In this document: piece after piece, positions 33,276 through 40,765 of the stretch | Layout: every line of letters starts with the position of its first letter | Numbering within the stretch: the first letter of the stretch is position 1 | Origin: Mesobacillus boroniphilus | Lineage (GTDB): Bacteria > Bacillota > Bacilli > Bacillales > Cytobacillaceae | NCBI RefSeq assembly: GCF_018424685.1 | Contig: NZ_QTKX01000001.1 | Span: 1,426,001-1,490,000 of the forward strand | Reading direction: 5' to 3' | Length of the DNA: 64,000 nt | Notes under the pieces: model-generated | Databases searched by the model: none | What the model was told of the DNA's origin: nothing | The model's input: the letters and a program-made list of their open reading frames with translations, nothing else | Program-made: the position numbers and the translations under genes

Positions 33276-33968
33276 TTTAATATTTAGCGCCTTTTCAACT
33301 GCTCCATGAGCATGTATCACCGTGGTGTCAAATAGGGGAACCGATGCATCCTCTTGCTTTATCAACAGGCCGATTTCAGTACAGCCCAGAATGATTCCTT
33401 CTGCCCCTTCTGAAACAAGGTTTCCGATGATTCTTTTAAAACAATCCCTCGAGGATTCCTGAATATTTCCAAAGCATAATTCATTGAAAATCGTCTTATT
33501 GATTACATCCCTCTCTTCTTCATCAGGAATTAGCACTTCGATATCTTGGGATTCAATTCTTAATTTATAAAAATCATGCTCCATTGTATACTTAGTGCCC
33601 AACAACCCAATCTTTTTCATTCCATGCTTTTTGATTTGTATAGCAGTTTCATCTGCTATATGAAGGATAGGAATACTTATTTTCTGAGAAATCTGGTCAA
33701 TCACCTTATGCATTGTATTGGTGCAAATCAAGATAAATCCAGCCCCTGCTTTTTCCAATGAAAAAGCTGCATCACCTAGTATTTGCCCTGCTTCGTCCCA
33801 TCTGTTCTCAGATTGACATTTTTCAATTTCATCAAAATCCACACTATATAAAATACACTTTGCTGAATGAAGTCCGCCAAGCCTTCTTTTTATTTCTTCA
33901 TTTATAATACGGTAATACTCTGAAGAGGACTCCCAGCTCATACCGCCAATCATACCAATCGTTTTCAT
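33273..33968 (-). CDS. aspartate/glutamate racemase family protein
   Basis: The family's two catalytic cysteines are present: ILICTNTMHKV and IILGCTEIGLL. The N-terminus IGMIGGMSWESSSEYYRIIN is diagnostic of the aspartate/amino-acid racemase (YgeA/RacX) group. The 231-residue length is normal. Such enzymes interconvert L- and D-amino acids, often for release of D-amino acids in spores or biofilms; the specific substrate cannot be read from sequence. It is a single-gene unit. Confidence 0.88.
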   Translation of the reverse strand: MKTIGMIGGMSWESSSEYYRIINEEIKRRLGGLHSAKCILYSVDFDEIEKCQSENRWDEAGQILGDAAFSLEKAGAGFILICTNTMHKVIDQISQKISIPILHIADETAIQIKKHGMKKIGLLGTKYTMEHDFYKLRIESQDIEVLIPDEEERDVINKTIFNELCFGNIQESSRDCFKRIIGNLVSEGAEGIILGCTEIGLLIKQEDASVPLFDTTVIHAHGAVEKALNIK

Positions 33969-34117
33969 ATCTAAAGCCCCTTAAATGTATTGTATATAAT
34001 TACACTTTCGATAGTAATGACGTCTAATCCTTTTTCATCAAACCGAAAATTTCTTTACAGGTAAATCGGAATAGTTAATAATTAACAAAACAACCTGTTT
34101 TGTAAGGAGAAATAAAT

Positions 34118-35662
34118 TTGAATTCATTTTTAAAGTTTAGAAAACAGCTTTTGCATAATTATATATTAGGTTCAACTTTGGCTGTTCTAGGAGTGGGAGG
34201 AATCTTTATTTTCTTCACTCTTACTCTTACAAAAAAGGAATTCTTCATCATGGGAGCTATTTTAGGAATCTCCTTCATTTTTATGACTTTCATAGAGTAT
34301 TTTGCTTTTACAAAAGATATCAAGCCGATATTTGATGTATATAAAAATGATCAATTGAATTTATCTACTTTACAACGAGCGTTTAACAGATTGCACTACT
34401 TTCCGATTCTCACCTTCAAAAGAATTATGGGCCCGCATTTATTCGGCCTCTCAACTCCTGCAGTTATTATGGCAATGTTCTTTATCCATATCGAATTGTT
34501 GAGTATCCCTTATACCTTTGTAATTCTCGCAATAATTGGGGCTGTTTTAGTAGCTGGAATGCATGGTATAATTGAGTTTTTTCTCACTATTAAAGCTATT
34601 CAGCCTTTGTTGAAGGAGCTCTCTCAAACAGCAGTTAATCGTTTCAGCCAGTCTCTTTCTCTTGAGGGTAAAAGTGTAATTTCGATCAGAAGGAAATTCC
34701 AATTAAGTTTCCTTTATATATCCGTTTTTCCGATTTTATTATTCGGCCTTGCAACCCAGGTCAAGCTAGATATATTGAGAGAATCAGTCCAAAATTACTG
34801 GACCTGGGCAGTCTTAATTATTCTTATAGGTCTTGCTTTTGCCTACTTTGGCTCCAAACTGTTATTTTTGGATGTACACCAACCTATAGTTCAACTACAA
34901 GAATCTATGAAGAATATACAGGAAGGAAATCTAACGATAAAGACAGAGGAATTATATTCTGATGAATTTGCAGGTTTAGTTAGCGGCTTTAACCATATGG
35001 TTGATGCAATCAACATTCGGGATAAACAGAATCAATTGATGTTTGAGAGTTTTTTGGAAAGTTTATCCGCGGCATTGGATGCGCGCGATCCATACACCGC
35101 CGGACATTCTGCAAGAGTCGCAGCATATTCTCTTTCAATAGGAAAAAAATATGGATTATCGAGCAATGAACTTTCGTTGTTAAAGAAATCTGCCATATTG
35201 CACGATATTGGCAAGATCGGAATTCCAGATGGAATATTGCTGAAGGATGGGAAACTGACAGATGAGGAATTTGACGAAATAAAAAAACATCCCGTAATTG
35301 GTGCGAATATCGTTAAGCAGGTCCAGGGTTTTTCAGATATGGAGTTAGTGATCGAGGGTATAATGTTTCACCACGAACGATATGATGGATGCGGATATCC
35401 CAGAGGGATTTCAGGGCATTCAATTCCTCTTTTTGGGAGAATCATTGCAGTGGCGGATGCATTTGATGCAATGACCTCCAACAGACCTTACCGAAACGGC
35501 ATGGTAATCGAAAAGGCCCTGGCAATTATAGAAGAAGGCAAAGGTACTCAATGGGATCCAGAATTTGCTGGCATCTTTGTGAACTTGATGAGAAATCCAA
35601 TCAATACGGAAAATACCGTCTCATTAGACACGAGTCAAGAATACTTAACGAATACAGTTTAA
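34118..35662 (+). CDS. HAMP / HD-GYP domain protein (cyclic di-GMP phosphodiesterase type)
   Basis: TTG 34118 follows AAGGAGA. Six predicted membrane helices in two groups occupy residues 1-250, then a HAMP-like linker (PIVQLQESMKNIQEGNLTIK). The HD-GYP domain begins near 310 (AALDARDPYTAGHSARVAAY). The HD pair is near 361 in ILHDIGKIGIPDGIL, and the HHERYDGCGYPRG motif near 417 is complete. HD-GYP proteins hydrolyse cyclic di-GMP, or related cyclic dinucleotides, to linear or mononucleotides. The membrane part has no known sensory domain. It could oppose the GGDEF protein at 5238. Confidence 0.87.
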   Translation: MNSFLKFRKQLLHNYILGSTLAVLGVGGIFIFFTLTLTKKEFFIMGAILGISFIFMTFIEYFAFTKDIKPIFDVYKNDQLNLSTLQRAFNRLHYFPILTFKRIMGPHLFGLSTPAVIMAMFFIHIELLSIPYTFVILAIIGAVLVAGMHGIIEFFLTIKAIQPLLKELSQTAVNRFSQSLSLEGKSVISIRRKFQLSFLYISVFPILLFGLATQVKLDILRESVQNYWTWAVLIILIGLAFAYFGSKLLFLDVHQPIVQLQESMKNIQEGNLTIKTEELYSDEFAGLVSGFNHMVDAINIRDKQNQLMFESFLESLSAALDARDPYTAGHSARVAAYSLSIGKKYGLSSNELSLLKKSAILHDIGKIGIPDGILLKDGKLTDEEFDEIKKHPVIGANIVKQVQGFSDMELVIEGIMFHHERYDGCGYPRGISGHSIPLFGRIIAVADAFDAMTSNRPYRNGMVIEKALAIIEEGKGTQWDPEFAGIFVNLMRNPINTENTVSLDTSQEYLTNTV

Positions 35663-35670
35663 TAGAAGTT

Positions 35671-35698
35671 AAAGAGCAATGTCCTCCCATTGCTCTTT
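35671..35698 (+). terminator. terminator after the HD-GYP gene
   Basis: A perfect 11-bp stem (AAAGAGCAATG with CATTGCTCTTT) and a following T run. Confidence 0.88.
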
Positions 35699-35754
35699 TT
35701 TGTTGGTATGGAAATAAATGATTAATTGTGGATAACTTTATGCAGTATTTTTAA

Positions 35755-35796
35755 TCTAGCTCCAGCGCCAAGCCCATCGATGCTCTTGCGCTTTTT
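35755..35796. repeat. short remnant of the dispersed intergenic repeat
   Basis: TCTAGCTCCAGCGCCAAGCC at one end and CTTGCGCTTTTT at the other match the two ends of the 7607-7785 element, with the centre deleted. It lies just past the 3' end of the mhqD-like gene. Confidence 0.6.
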
Positions 35797-35807
35797 GTTC
35801 CTGACAA

Positions 35808-36413
35808 TTAATATCTATCCAAATACCAGTCGCGTGCAGCCTCAACCTCATTAAGAGTTAATTGGTGACCATTGTTCTCCCAATGTATTTCTACATTTGC
35901 GTTTGCATTAACCAATAAAGATTTCAAATCCTCCGATTCTTGTGCGGGACAAATCGGATCATTTTTACCAGCAGCTAAAAATACATCTGTTCCTGATAAA
36001 TCCGGAAGTTCAATTCCTCTTCTCGGTACCATTGGGTGGTGGAGGATTGCTCCTTTAAGGGCACTCTTACACTGGAAAAGCAGACTTGCGGCAATATTTG
36101 CACCATTTGAATAACCAATTGCTACAATGTTATCGCGGTCAAAACTGTATTTTTCCGAAGCTTCATCCAAAAACTCATGCAATTCCTGTGTGCGGAATAT
36201 CAAGTCCTCTTCATCGAAGACACCTTCTGCAAGCCTCCTGAAAAATCGGGGCATTCCATTTTCAAGGATATTCCCTCGAACACTCAATACTGATGCTTCC
36301 TGGTCAATCATGTTTGCCAAAGGGAGCAGATCATTTTCATTTCCACCTGTCCCATGCAACAATAATAAAGTTGGTTTGGATGTATTACTTCCTTCTTTAT
36401 AAATATGTTTCAT
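35808..36413 (-). CDS. mhqD: MhqD-like carboxylesterase / hydrolase
   Basis: An alpha/beta hydrolase of the phospholipase/carboxylesterase family. LLLLHGTGGNENDLLPLANM is the oxyanion region, the nucleophile is in AIGYSNGANIA, the acid in AAGKNDPICP and the catalytic His in ENNGHQLT. The segment RGNILENGMPRFFRRLAEGV is distinctive of MhqD, a quinone-stress-induced hydrolase of Bacillus. AAGGAGA precedes the ATG. It is the downstream gene of an MhqR-type unit whose first gene (mhqO) is now a remnant, so it probably remains inducible by quinones and diamide. Confidence 0.85.
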   Translation of the reverse strand: MKHIYKEGSNTSKPTLLLLHGTGGNENDLLPLANMIDQEASVLSVRGNILENGMPRFFRRLAEGVFDEEDLIFRTQELHEFLDEASEKYSFDRDNIVAIGYSNGANIAASLLFQCKSALKGAILHHPMVPRRGIELPDLSGTDVFLAAGKNDPICPAQESEDLKSLLVNANANVEIHWENNGHQLTLNEVEAARDWYLDRY

Positions 36414-36483
36414 TTCAACTCTCCTTACATTTTAATAAGGTCAAAAGACACTTAAGAATTCACTTGCAAAATATCTGACTTTT

Positions 36484-36699
36484 TTACTTCAAATGATAAT
36501 AAGGATATTTCAGATACTGTTGCGGAAGCATGAGCCTTTCACTCATCCTATCATGAGATTCATCAATGGAAAAGCCTGGAGGGTCAGTTGCTATTTCGAA
36601 TAATATTTCACCGTGAACTATAAAATAAATCGCATTGAAATAATTTCTGTCCTGGAGTGTCGTTACCGTGTTGTACAGCAGCCCTTCTGTTTTTATCAA
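36484..36699 (-). pseudogene. mhqO: mhqO remnant (ring-cleaving dioxygenase) with large internal deletion
   Basis: From TTG 36699 (after AAAGGA) the frame reads IKTEGLLYNTVTTLQDRNYF, NAIYFIVHGEILFEIATDPP and GFSIDESHDRMSERLMLPQQ. The last part is the C-terminal glyoxalase-fold region of MhqO-type ring-cleaving dioxygenases, which are over 300 residues long. Only 71 codons remain, so roughly 240 internal residues are lost and the metal site cannot be complete. The promoter and operator upstream are intact. The mhqD-like gene follows in the same direction. Confidence 0.75.
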
Positions 36700-36721
36700 T
36701 AATCCTTTTTTAATAGAAATA

Positions 36722-36768
36722 TATCTCGAAATCAAGATAATTGTATAAATTAAAGGTGTCTGTGTCAA
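36722..36768 (-). promoter_or_regulatory. sigma-A promoter with MhqR-type operator
   Basis: On the reverse strand a perfect TTGACA (36763-36768) and TACAAT (36740-36745) are 17 bases apart. Directly downstream, 36722-36739 reads TATCTTGATTTCGAGATA, which matches the MhqR operator consensus tATCTcgaAtTCgAGATa at 16 of 18 positions. A repressor bound there would cover the transcription start. Confidence 0.8.
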
Positions 36769-36881
36769 GGAAAGGATAGGAGAAAGATGATTACCAATGG
36801 ATACAAATCTTTTGATTGTATATTTTGTGAACCAGTAGAAAACATTCCAAACTTCTCGCTAAAAGGTTGCCTTCTGCCTGC

Positions 36882-37250
36882 TCAAATAGTGTCAAATGAT
36901 AAAATATATGCGCTTACTGTAACAGCTATAACAATCAGGACACCTGCGAGCCAAAAATTAATCCCCAAAAATAATATGGTTACCAATATTGAAACCCACA
37001 TCAGACTAAGACTCAAAACCTTATTTTTTAGGGTGATCCCGTTTTTCTCACGGAAGTCCCTTATGTATCCGCCCAACCATTTGTTTCTGATTAATCTGCG
37101 GTACAGTTTATCTGACGCTTTGACATAACAGGCTGCGCCGAGTAAAATCAGCGGGGTCGTTGGCAAAAGAGGAACGACAATCCCAATCACTCCAAGGGTT
37201 ATTGAAAGTGTCCCTATGATGATTAAAAAAACTTTAACTGCGATGTTCAC
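36882..37250 (-). CDS. YbaN family protein (DUF454)
   Basis: The protein has the DUF454 pattern: GVIGIVVPLLPTTPLILLGA near the N-terminus, CYVKASDKLYRRLIRNKWLG, then two more membrane helices. About 122 residues and three to four hydrophobic segments fit the family, whose function is unknown. GTG 37250 with GGGGG eight bases before it is preferred over the in-frame codon at 37289. It is a monocistronic membrane protein gene. Confidence 0.83.
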   Translation of the reverse strand: MNIAVKVFLIIIGTLSITLGVIGIVVPLLPTTPLILLGAACYVKASDKLYRRLIRNKWLGGYIRDFREKNGITLKNKVLSLSLMWVSILVTILFLGINFWLAGVLIVIAVTVSAYILSFDTI

Positions 37251-37454
37251 CTTGCATCCCCCTAGATTTTTATATAGTCCTATTTTCATATCAACGTTGA
37301 TTTCCGAATCACGCCCCTACATTCGTAACATATAGCTATCGGGTCTCTTTTCGTCCCGTGAGGCAACTGATTTGTAAATGCATTAATTGGTTTTACAAGC
37401 TACAAGCTACAAGCTTTGCCTTAAGAGCCCTTCACAAAATGTTTTCTAATCAAA

Positions 37455-37841
37455 CTAGCTGACAGGTATACCAGCTTCTATGTAACTTCTGATAAGCTTC
37501 CAGCCAAAATCGTATGTGTATGTCTGAAAGAAGAGGTTGCCTGTTTCCAGGGGATTTCCCCCGATGATTAATTTGGCAGTAATGATGGATAAAACCTCGT
37601 GCTCCCTTAAGTGAATTCTCTTAATCTCGTTTAATTCCCATTTTGCATTGTTTTCCCTGACAAAATTGAAACCCTGCTCCCACCCTCTTATTGACTCGTC
37701 ATAACCAAAATCAGAGATTTTGCCTCCAGTAATTTCCCTTGCTTGATATTCCCGTGAAATCATAGGTTTTAATTCTGACAGTGAAGATTTTTTCCAAGCT
37801 TCAAGATAGTTTTCATGAAAACGATTAAATGACGATTCCAT
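37455..37841 (-). CDS. NTF2-like (SnoaL/DUF4440-type) protein
   Basis: The 128-residue protein shows the cone-shaped NTF2-like fold pattern: an N-terminal helix (NRFHENYLEAWKKSSLSELK), YQAREI, a WEQGF helix, then four strands (NAKWELNEIKRIHLREHEVL; LSIITAKLIIGG; GNLFFQTYTYDFGWKLIRSY). No catalytic residues can be assigned with confidence. The function is unknown; such proteins often bind small hydrophobic molecules. Confidence 0.65.
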   Translation of the reverse strand: MESSFNRFHENYLEAWKKSSLSELKPMISREYQAREITGGKISDFGYDESIRGWEQGFNFVRENNAKWELNEIKRIHLREHEVLSIITAKLIIGGNPLETGNLFFQTYTYDFGWKLIRSYIEAGIPVS

Positions 37842-38343
37842 CTAGTACACTCCTTAAAACCAGCATTGAAAAAATTATCCTACAACATTAAGCCGAATTC
37901 AATACATCTTTTATGAAATCCTCATAAAATAACAGCTTCCTCTCGGACAGCTTTTCTATTTGAACTTGATAGAATGTCTAGTGTAATAATGGCTGTATCT
38001 ATAGAAAAATTTAAGTTCTGCTTCTTCGCCTTCTATTAAAAAGTATAAATCGTTTTTCTAGGTTCAGAGGTTTTTTTGTAGTAAATACCTTGCCCAGCAA
38101 CATATTCTTTCTAAAATAATTCCAACTCTTTTTTCTTTATTGTAATTGGGACCTTGATCCAATTCCGCAGGGATTTGCAGAACATGATGTGAATCTTGAA
38201 ACCAAGATGTTGTCTTCTTATATTTTTTATTTAATATACATAAAAAACATGGCAGGTGGTGCTTTGTCTGGTTTCGAATGAATGGCTAGAGCAGCCACCA
38301 TTATAAGTAGACAGAAAAGGTCTTTCAAAAGGATAACATAGTG
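37842..38343. other. intergenic region without supported gene
   Basis: About 500 bases, AT-rich, with only short frames lacking ribosome sites. An imperfect inverted repeat (GGTGGTGCT with AGCAGCCACC) occurs at about 38254-38299. I see no recognisable gene. Confidence 0.45.
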
Positions 38344-38371
38344 AAAAAACACCCCTCAAAAGGTGTTTTTT
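38344..38371. terminator. terminator-like hairpin
   Basis: AAAACACC with GGTGTTTT around a short loop, with A and T runs. No gene immediately upstream explains it. Confidence 0.55.
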
Positions 38372-38454
38372 TTGGTCCATTTTTATTTTAATTTTTGTTA
38401 TTGTTGACGATATTAACAATAGGATTGGAAATTTAACTTCCAAAGGAGTCTGCC

Positions 38455-38613
38455 ATGGGATACTCTAAAGAAATACTCACGAGGAAAATCGAATTGTTTA
38501 GAGAAGAAATGATTAGAATTGGCCTGGAAACTGGTTTTGATAGTCCTGAAACGGTGCAAATCAGCCAAAATCTCGATGAGTTAATTGTGCTTTATCAGGA
38601 ATTAGTCCATTAG
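38455..38613 (+). CDS. Spo0E-like aspartyl-phosphate phosphatase (52 aa)
   Basis: AAAGGAG precedes ATG 38455. The 52-residue product reads as two helices, KEILTRKIELFREEMIRIGL and then the family signature ISQNLDELIVLYQELV. The S-Q-x-L-D core contacts phospho-aspartate in the response regulator Spo0A. Members of the Spo0E/YisI/YnzD group remove phosphate from Spo0A and delay sporulation. Its 3' end overlaps the convergent MGMT-family gene by four bases. Confidence 0.85.
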   Translation: MGYSKEILTRKIELFREEMIRIGLETGFDSPETVQISQNLDELIVLYQELVH

Positions 38614-38933
38614 AGCTTGTCGATAAAATTCACATCCCATAAATAGTCTTTAATGGAGATAGATCTTTCGGTTTTAAAGATAACCCCTTCAGCTTCTAGC
38701 AGCATTTTCTGTGTTAAAAACATTTCTTCATCCTGGATGCCAATCTCGCCTTTTGAATTGATCACTCTATGCCACGGAAGCCCGTATTTCTCCGACATGG
38801 AATGAAGAATTCGGACTACTTGTCTGGCTGATCTCGGGCTATCTACAGCTTTTGCAATCTGTCCGTAAGTCATTACTTTTCCGTAAGGTATGTTTTGAAT
38901 TATATTAATAACATTCATAGTGAAATCCGTCAT
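38610..38933 (-). CDS. MGMT-family alkyltransferase-like (ATL) protein
   Basis: The 107-residue protein has the DNA-binding fold of O6-alkylguanine transferases: YGKVMTYGQIAKAVDSPRSA, RQVVRILHSM, then GLPWHRVINSKGEIG. The active-site cysteine of PCHRV is replaced by Trp (PWHRV), as in alkyltransferase-like proteins. These flip and hold damaged guanines and recruit nucleotide excision repair instead of removing the alkyl group. ATG 38933 follows AAAGG; the in-frame TTG at 38951 has no site. Confidence 0.88.
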   Translation of the reverse strand: MTDFTMNVINIIQNIPYGKVMTYGQIAKAVDSPRSARQVVRILHSMSEKYGLPWHRVINSKGEIGIQDEEMFLTQKMLLEAEGVIFKTERSISIKDYLWDVNFIDKL

Positions 38934-38974
38934 TCTCCCACAACCTTTCAACGAGTTTACTATACCATAAAAAA

Positions 38975-38996
38975 CACCTGGCTATAGAGCCAGGCG
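38975..38996 (-). terminator. terminator of the CBO0543-family gene
   Basis: CGCCTGGCT pairs with AGCCAGGTG around a four-base loop, followed on the reverse strand by a six-T run. Confidence 0.82.
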
Positions 38997-39002
38997 ATTG
39001 AA

Positions 39003-39608
39003 TTACTTTTCATATGATTTGAATTTTTTAATGATAGCCCAACACATTAATCCTAAAGACCAGTAGATTGGAAAAGAATATACATGTTTCCAGGTAATTT
39101 CCTTATAAATACCCAGGTAGACCATAGACGGTTCAGCAATGAATGCTAAGAAAAGAGATAACAAGCCTGTCGAGATAAAGAATTTCTTAAAAGAGAAGCC
39201 GTACTTTTGATAAACAAGCATAAAAGGGATGATGACCACTCCCACATCATATGGATATAGCTGCGGATTTAAATAGGGAGTGAGCCTTACCGGATATGTC
39301 CATACCATAGCGTTGCTTCCGATTGAATCCAGAAAGATGGCTGTAACACCATAGAATAGACCAAACGCTGTGTTTTCGATCAACCTTGTTTTATCAACTC
39401 GTATCCACCAGACAATGGCCGGTACCACAGAAAGAACCACCAGAAACCACCATTTATATGTAAGGAAGTTATTTTCATGCCAATACAATCTTAATATCCT
39501 ATGAAAGTTCCTCTCGGCATCTAATAGCTCTTGTAACGATATGGAACTTAAAATGCTCAAATAGTCATTGATTTGGTATCCAAATATACCAATGGTTGAA
39601 GAAAGCAT
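39003..39608 (-). CDS. CBO0543 family membrane protein
   Basis: A 201-residue protein with about five membrane helices. The first part (about residues 1-50) is soluble, with RNFHRILRLYWHENNFLTYK. The pattern WWFLVVLSVVPAIVWWIRVD, then DSIGSNAMVWTYPVRLTP and a final tryptophan-rich helix is typical of the CBO0543 family of Bacillaceae and clostridial membrane proteins. The function is unknown. It is monocistronic. Confidence 0.72.
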   Translation of the reverse strand: MLSSTIGIFGYQINDYLSILSSISLQELLDAERNFHRILRLYWHENNFLTYKWWFLVVLSVVPAIVWWIRVDKTRLIENTAFGLFYGVTAIFLDSIGSNAMVWTYPVRLTPYLNPQLYPYDVGVVIIPFMLVYQKYGFSFKKFFISTGLLSLFLAFIAEPSMVYLGIYKEITWKHVYSFPIYWSLGLMCWAIIKKFKSYEK

Positions 39609-39743
39609 TAAATCACACCCTTTGTATATAGAGTGTGATTTTTTGTTCTTAATATGTAAGTTAACCGTGGGGATTTCTGTAATTTTTATTGTTTTACCTT
39701 CAAAATTTTTAAAAATTCATTGTAAATAGCAACATCAGCTAAT

Positions 39744-40019
39744 TTATTTTTTAATTTCTTTATATACCTGAAGAATCCGATCCGGCTTCTCATGCGTTAA
39801 ATAAGGGTACACTCCTCTAGTTGTATGTAAATACAGAAATCCTTTCTTACCGGACATGTTCTTGAATGTTATATCTAAAACGTCCTTGAGATAAAAAATA
39901 TCAGAAGCTGTGGTGATCCTGTCATGATACATTCGGATGAATTGTTCGTTTTCTTCATAAACTTGCTCATTATCCTCGATTCTGCGATCCACTTTCAAGT
40001 AACTATGTGAACAAAGCAT
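39744..40019 (-). CDS. hypothetical protein (91 aa)
   Basis: The protein begins MLCSHSYLKVDRRIEDN and ends in FLYLHTTRGVYPYLTHEKPD followed by a helix. The arrangement of strands (ITTASDIFYLKDVLDITFKN; KGFLYLHTTRGVYPYL) suggests a small PH-like beta domain. I do not recognise the family by name. It has a reasonable ribosome site (GGGAGG) and no signal peptide or membrane helix. Confidence 0.6.
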   Translation of the reverse strand: MLCSHSYLKVDRRIEDNEQVYEENEQFIRMYHDRITTASDIFYLKDVLDITFKNMSGKKGFLYLHTTRGVYPYLTHEKPDRILQVYKEIKK

Positions 40020-40133
40020 TCACAGCTTCCTCCCTTCTTGTCAATTTCCTACTTTTTTATTTTACTCATGTTGTTTAACAATAACTAATATATTTAACAA
40101 TATTAACAGGTCTTCATTATGAGGAGGAATTTT

Positions 40134-40595
40134 TTGAGATGCATCGGTGAACTTCTGGATCAGGAGAAGTACGGTGTCAATGGGAGAATTGCAATCATTG
40201 AAAATAAGGAGGCAGTATTAACGGTATTTGGATTTAAGAATGGAAAATGGCTTAACTTATGGGATATCGATTCCCGGATTCTGTCCTTGTTTTATAAATC
40301 CTATGATGCTGAGTTTGATTGGTTCATCGTTGTATATGACTATGCAACCTTCTGTGCCGACAAAGATATAAAAGAAGCGATAATCTGGCATGAAATAGGT
40401 CATATTGTATATCCGGTTCTTGAACAACAGCTGAATATAGAAAGTGAAATACAATGTGACGGGCTTGCTATCAAAAACGGGCACCAGGAAGGCATCCGTA
40501 AAATACTGAATCTTACTATGAAGATGGCTAAGACACTCAACAATGAAACTTTAACTTATATTACTTTCGAACGGCAAATGAAACTGCCTGGCTGA
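40134..40595 (+). CDS. zincin-like protein with HEIGH motif
   Basis: GAGGAGG six bases before TTG 40134 sets the start. The 153-residue product carries IIWHEIGHIVYPV near its middle, the H-E-x-x-H zinc-binding site of metalloproteases, and about 20 residues later IESEIQCDGLAIKNG, which could supply the third, acidic ligand (E-x-x-C-D). The remainder is a short helical tail. It resembles small phage- or plasmid-associated zincins (ImmA-like) but lacks any partner gene. A protease role is plausible and unproven. Confidence 0.62.
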   Translation: MRCIGELLDQEKYGVNGRIAIIENKEAVLTVFGFKNGKWLNLWDIDSRILSLFYKSYDAEFDWFIVVYDYATFCADKDIKEAIIWHEIGHIVYPVLEQQLNIESEIQCDGLAIKNGHQEGIRKILNLTMKMAKTLNNETLTYITFERQMKLPG

Positions 40596-40623
40596 AAATT
40601 TGATTTGCAAGACTATATAAATG

Positions 40624-40652
40624 TACATTTGAGGCTTGCCAGCTCAAATGTA
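40624..40652 (+). terminator. terminator after the zincin-like gene
   Basis: A perfect 10-bp stem (TACATTTGAG with CTCAAATGTA), nine-base loop and a seven-T run. Confidence 0.88.
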
Positions 40653-40728
40653 TTTTTTTAGTACCATATCAGCCTGATTTGATCAGAAAAACAATGTTCC
40701 GATATTGCCTTCCATACGTAAGAAAAAG

Positions 40729-40757
40729 AAGTCCCAAAAATCACATTTGGGACCTCC
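40729..40757 (-). terminator. ppc terminator
   Basis: GTCCCAAA with TTTGGGAC and extended partial pairing, ending in a T-rich run on the reverse strand. It lies just after the ppc stop. Confidence 0.8.
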
Positions 40758-40765
40758 TCTTTACA

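Noticed and set aside
37392..37414. Three ACAAGCT heptamers in tandem
   Set aside because: Too short and simple to support a function; probably slippage.
38231..38443. 70-codon reverse frame in the 37.8-38.4 kb gap
   Set aside because: No ribosome site, composition of non-coding AT-rich DNA, and it runs through a terminator-like hairpin.
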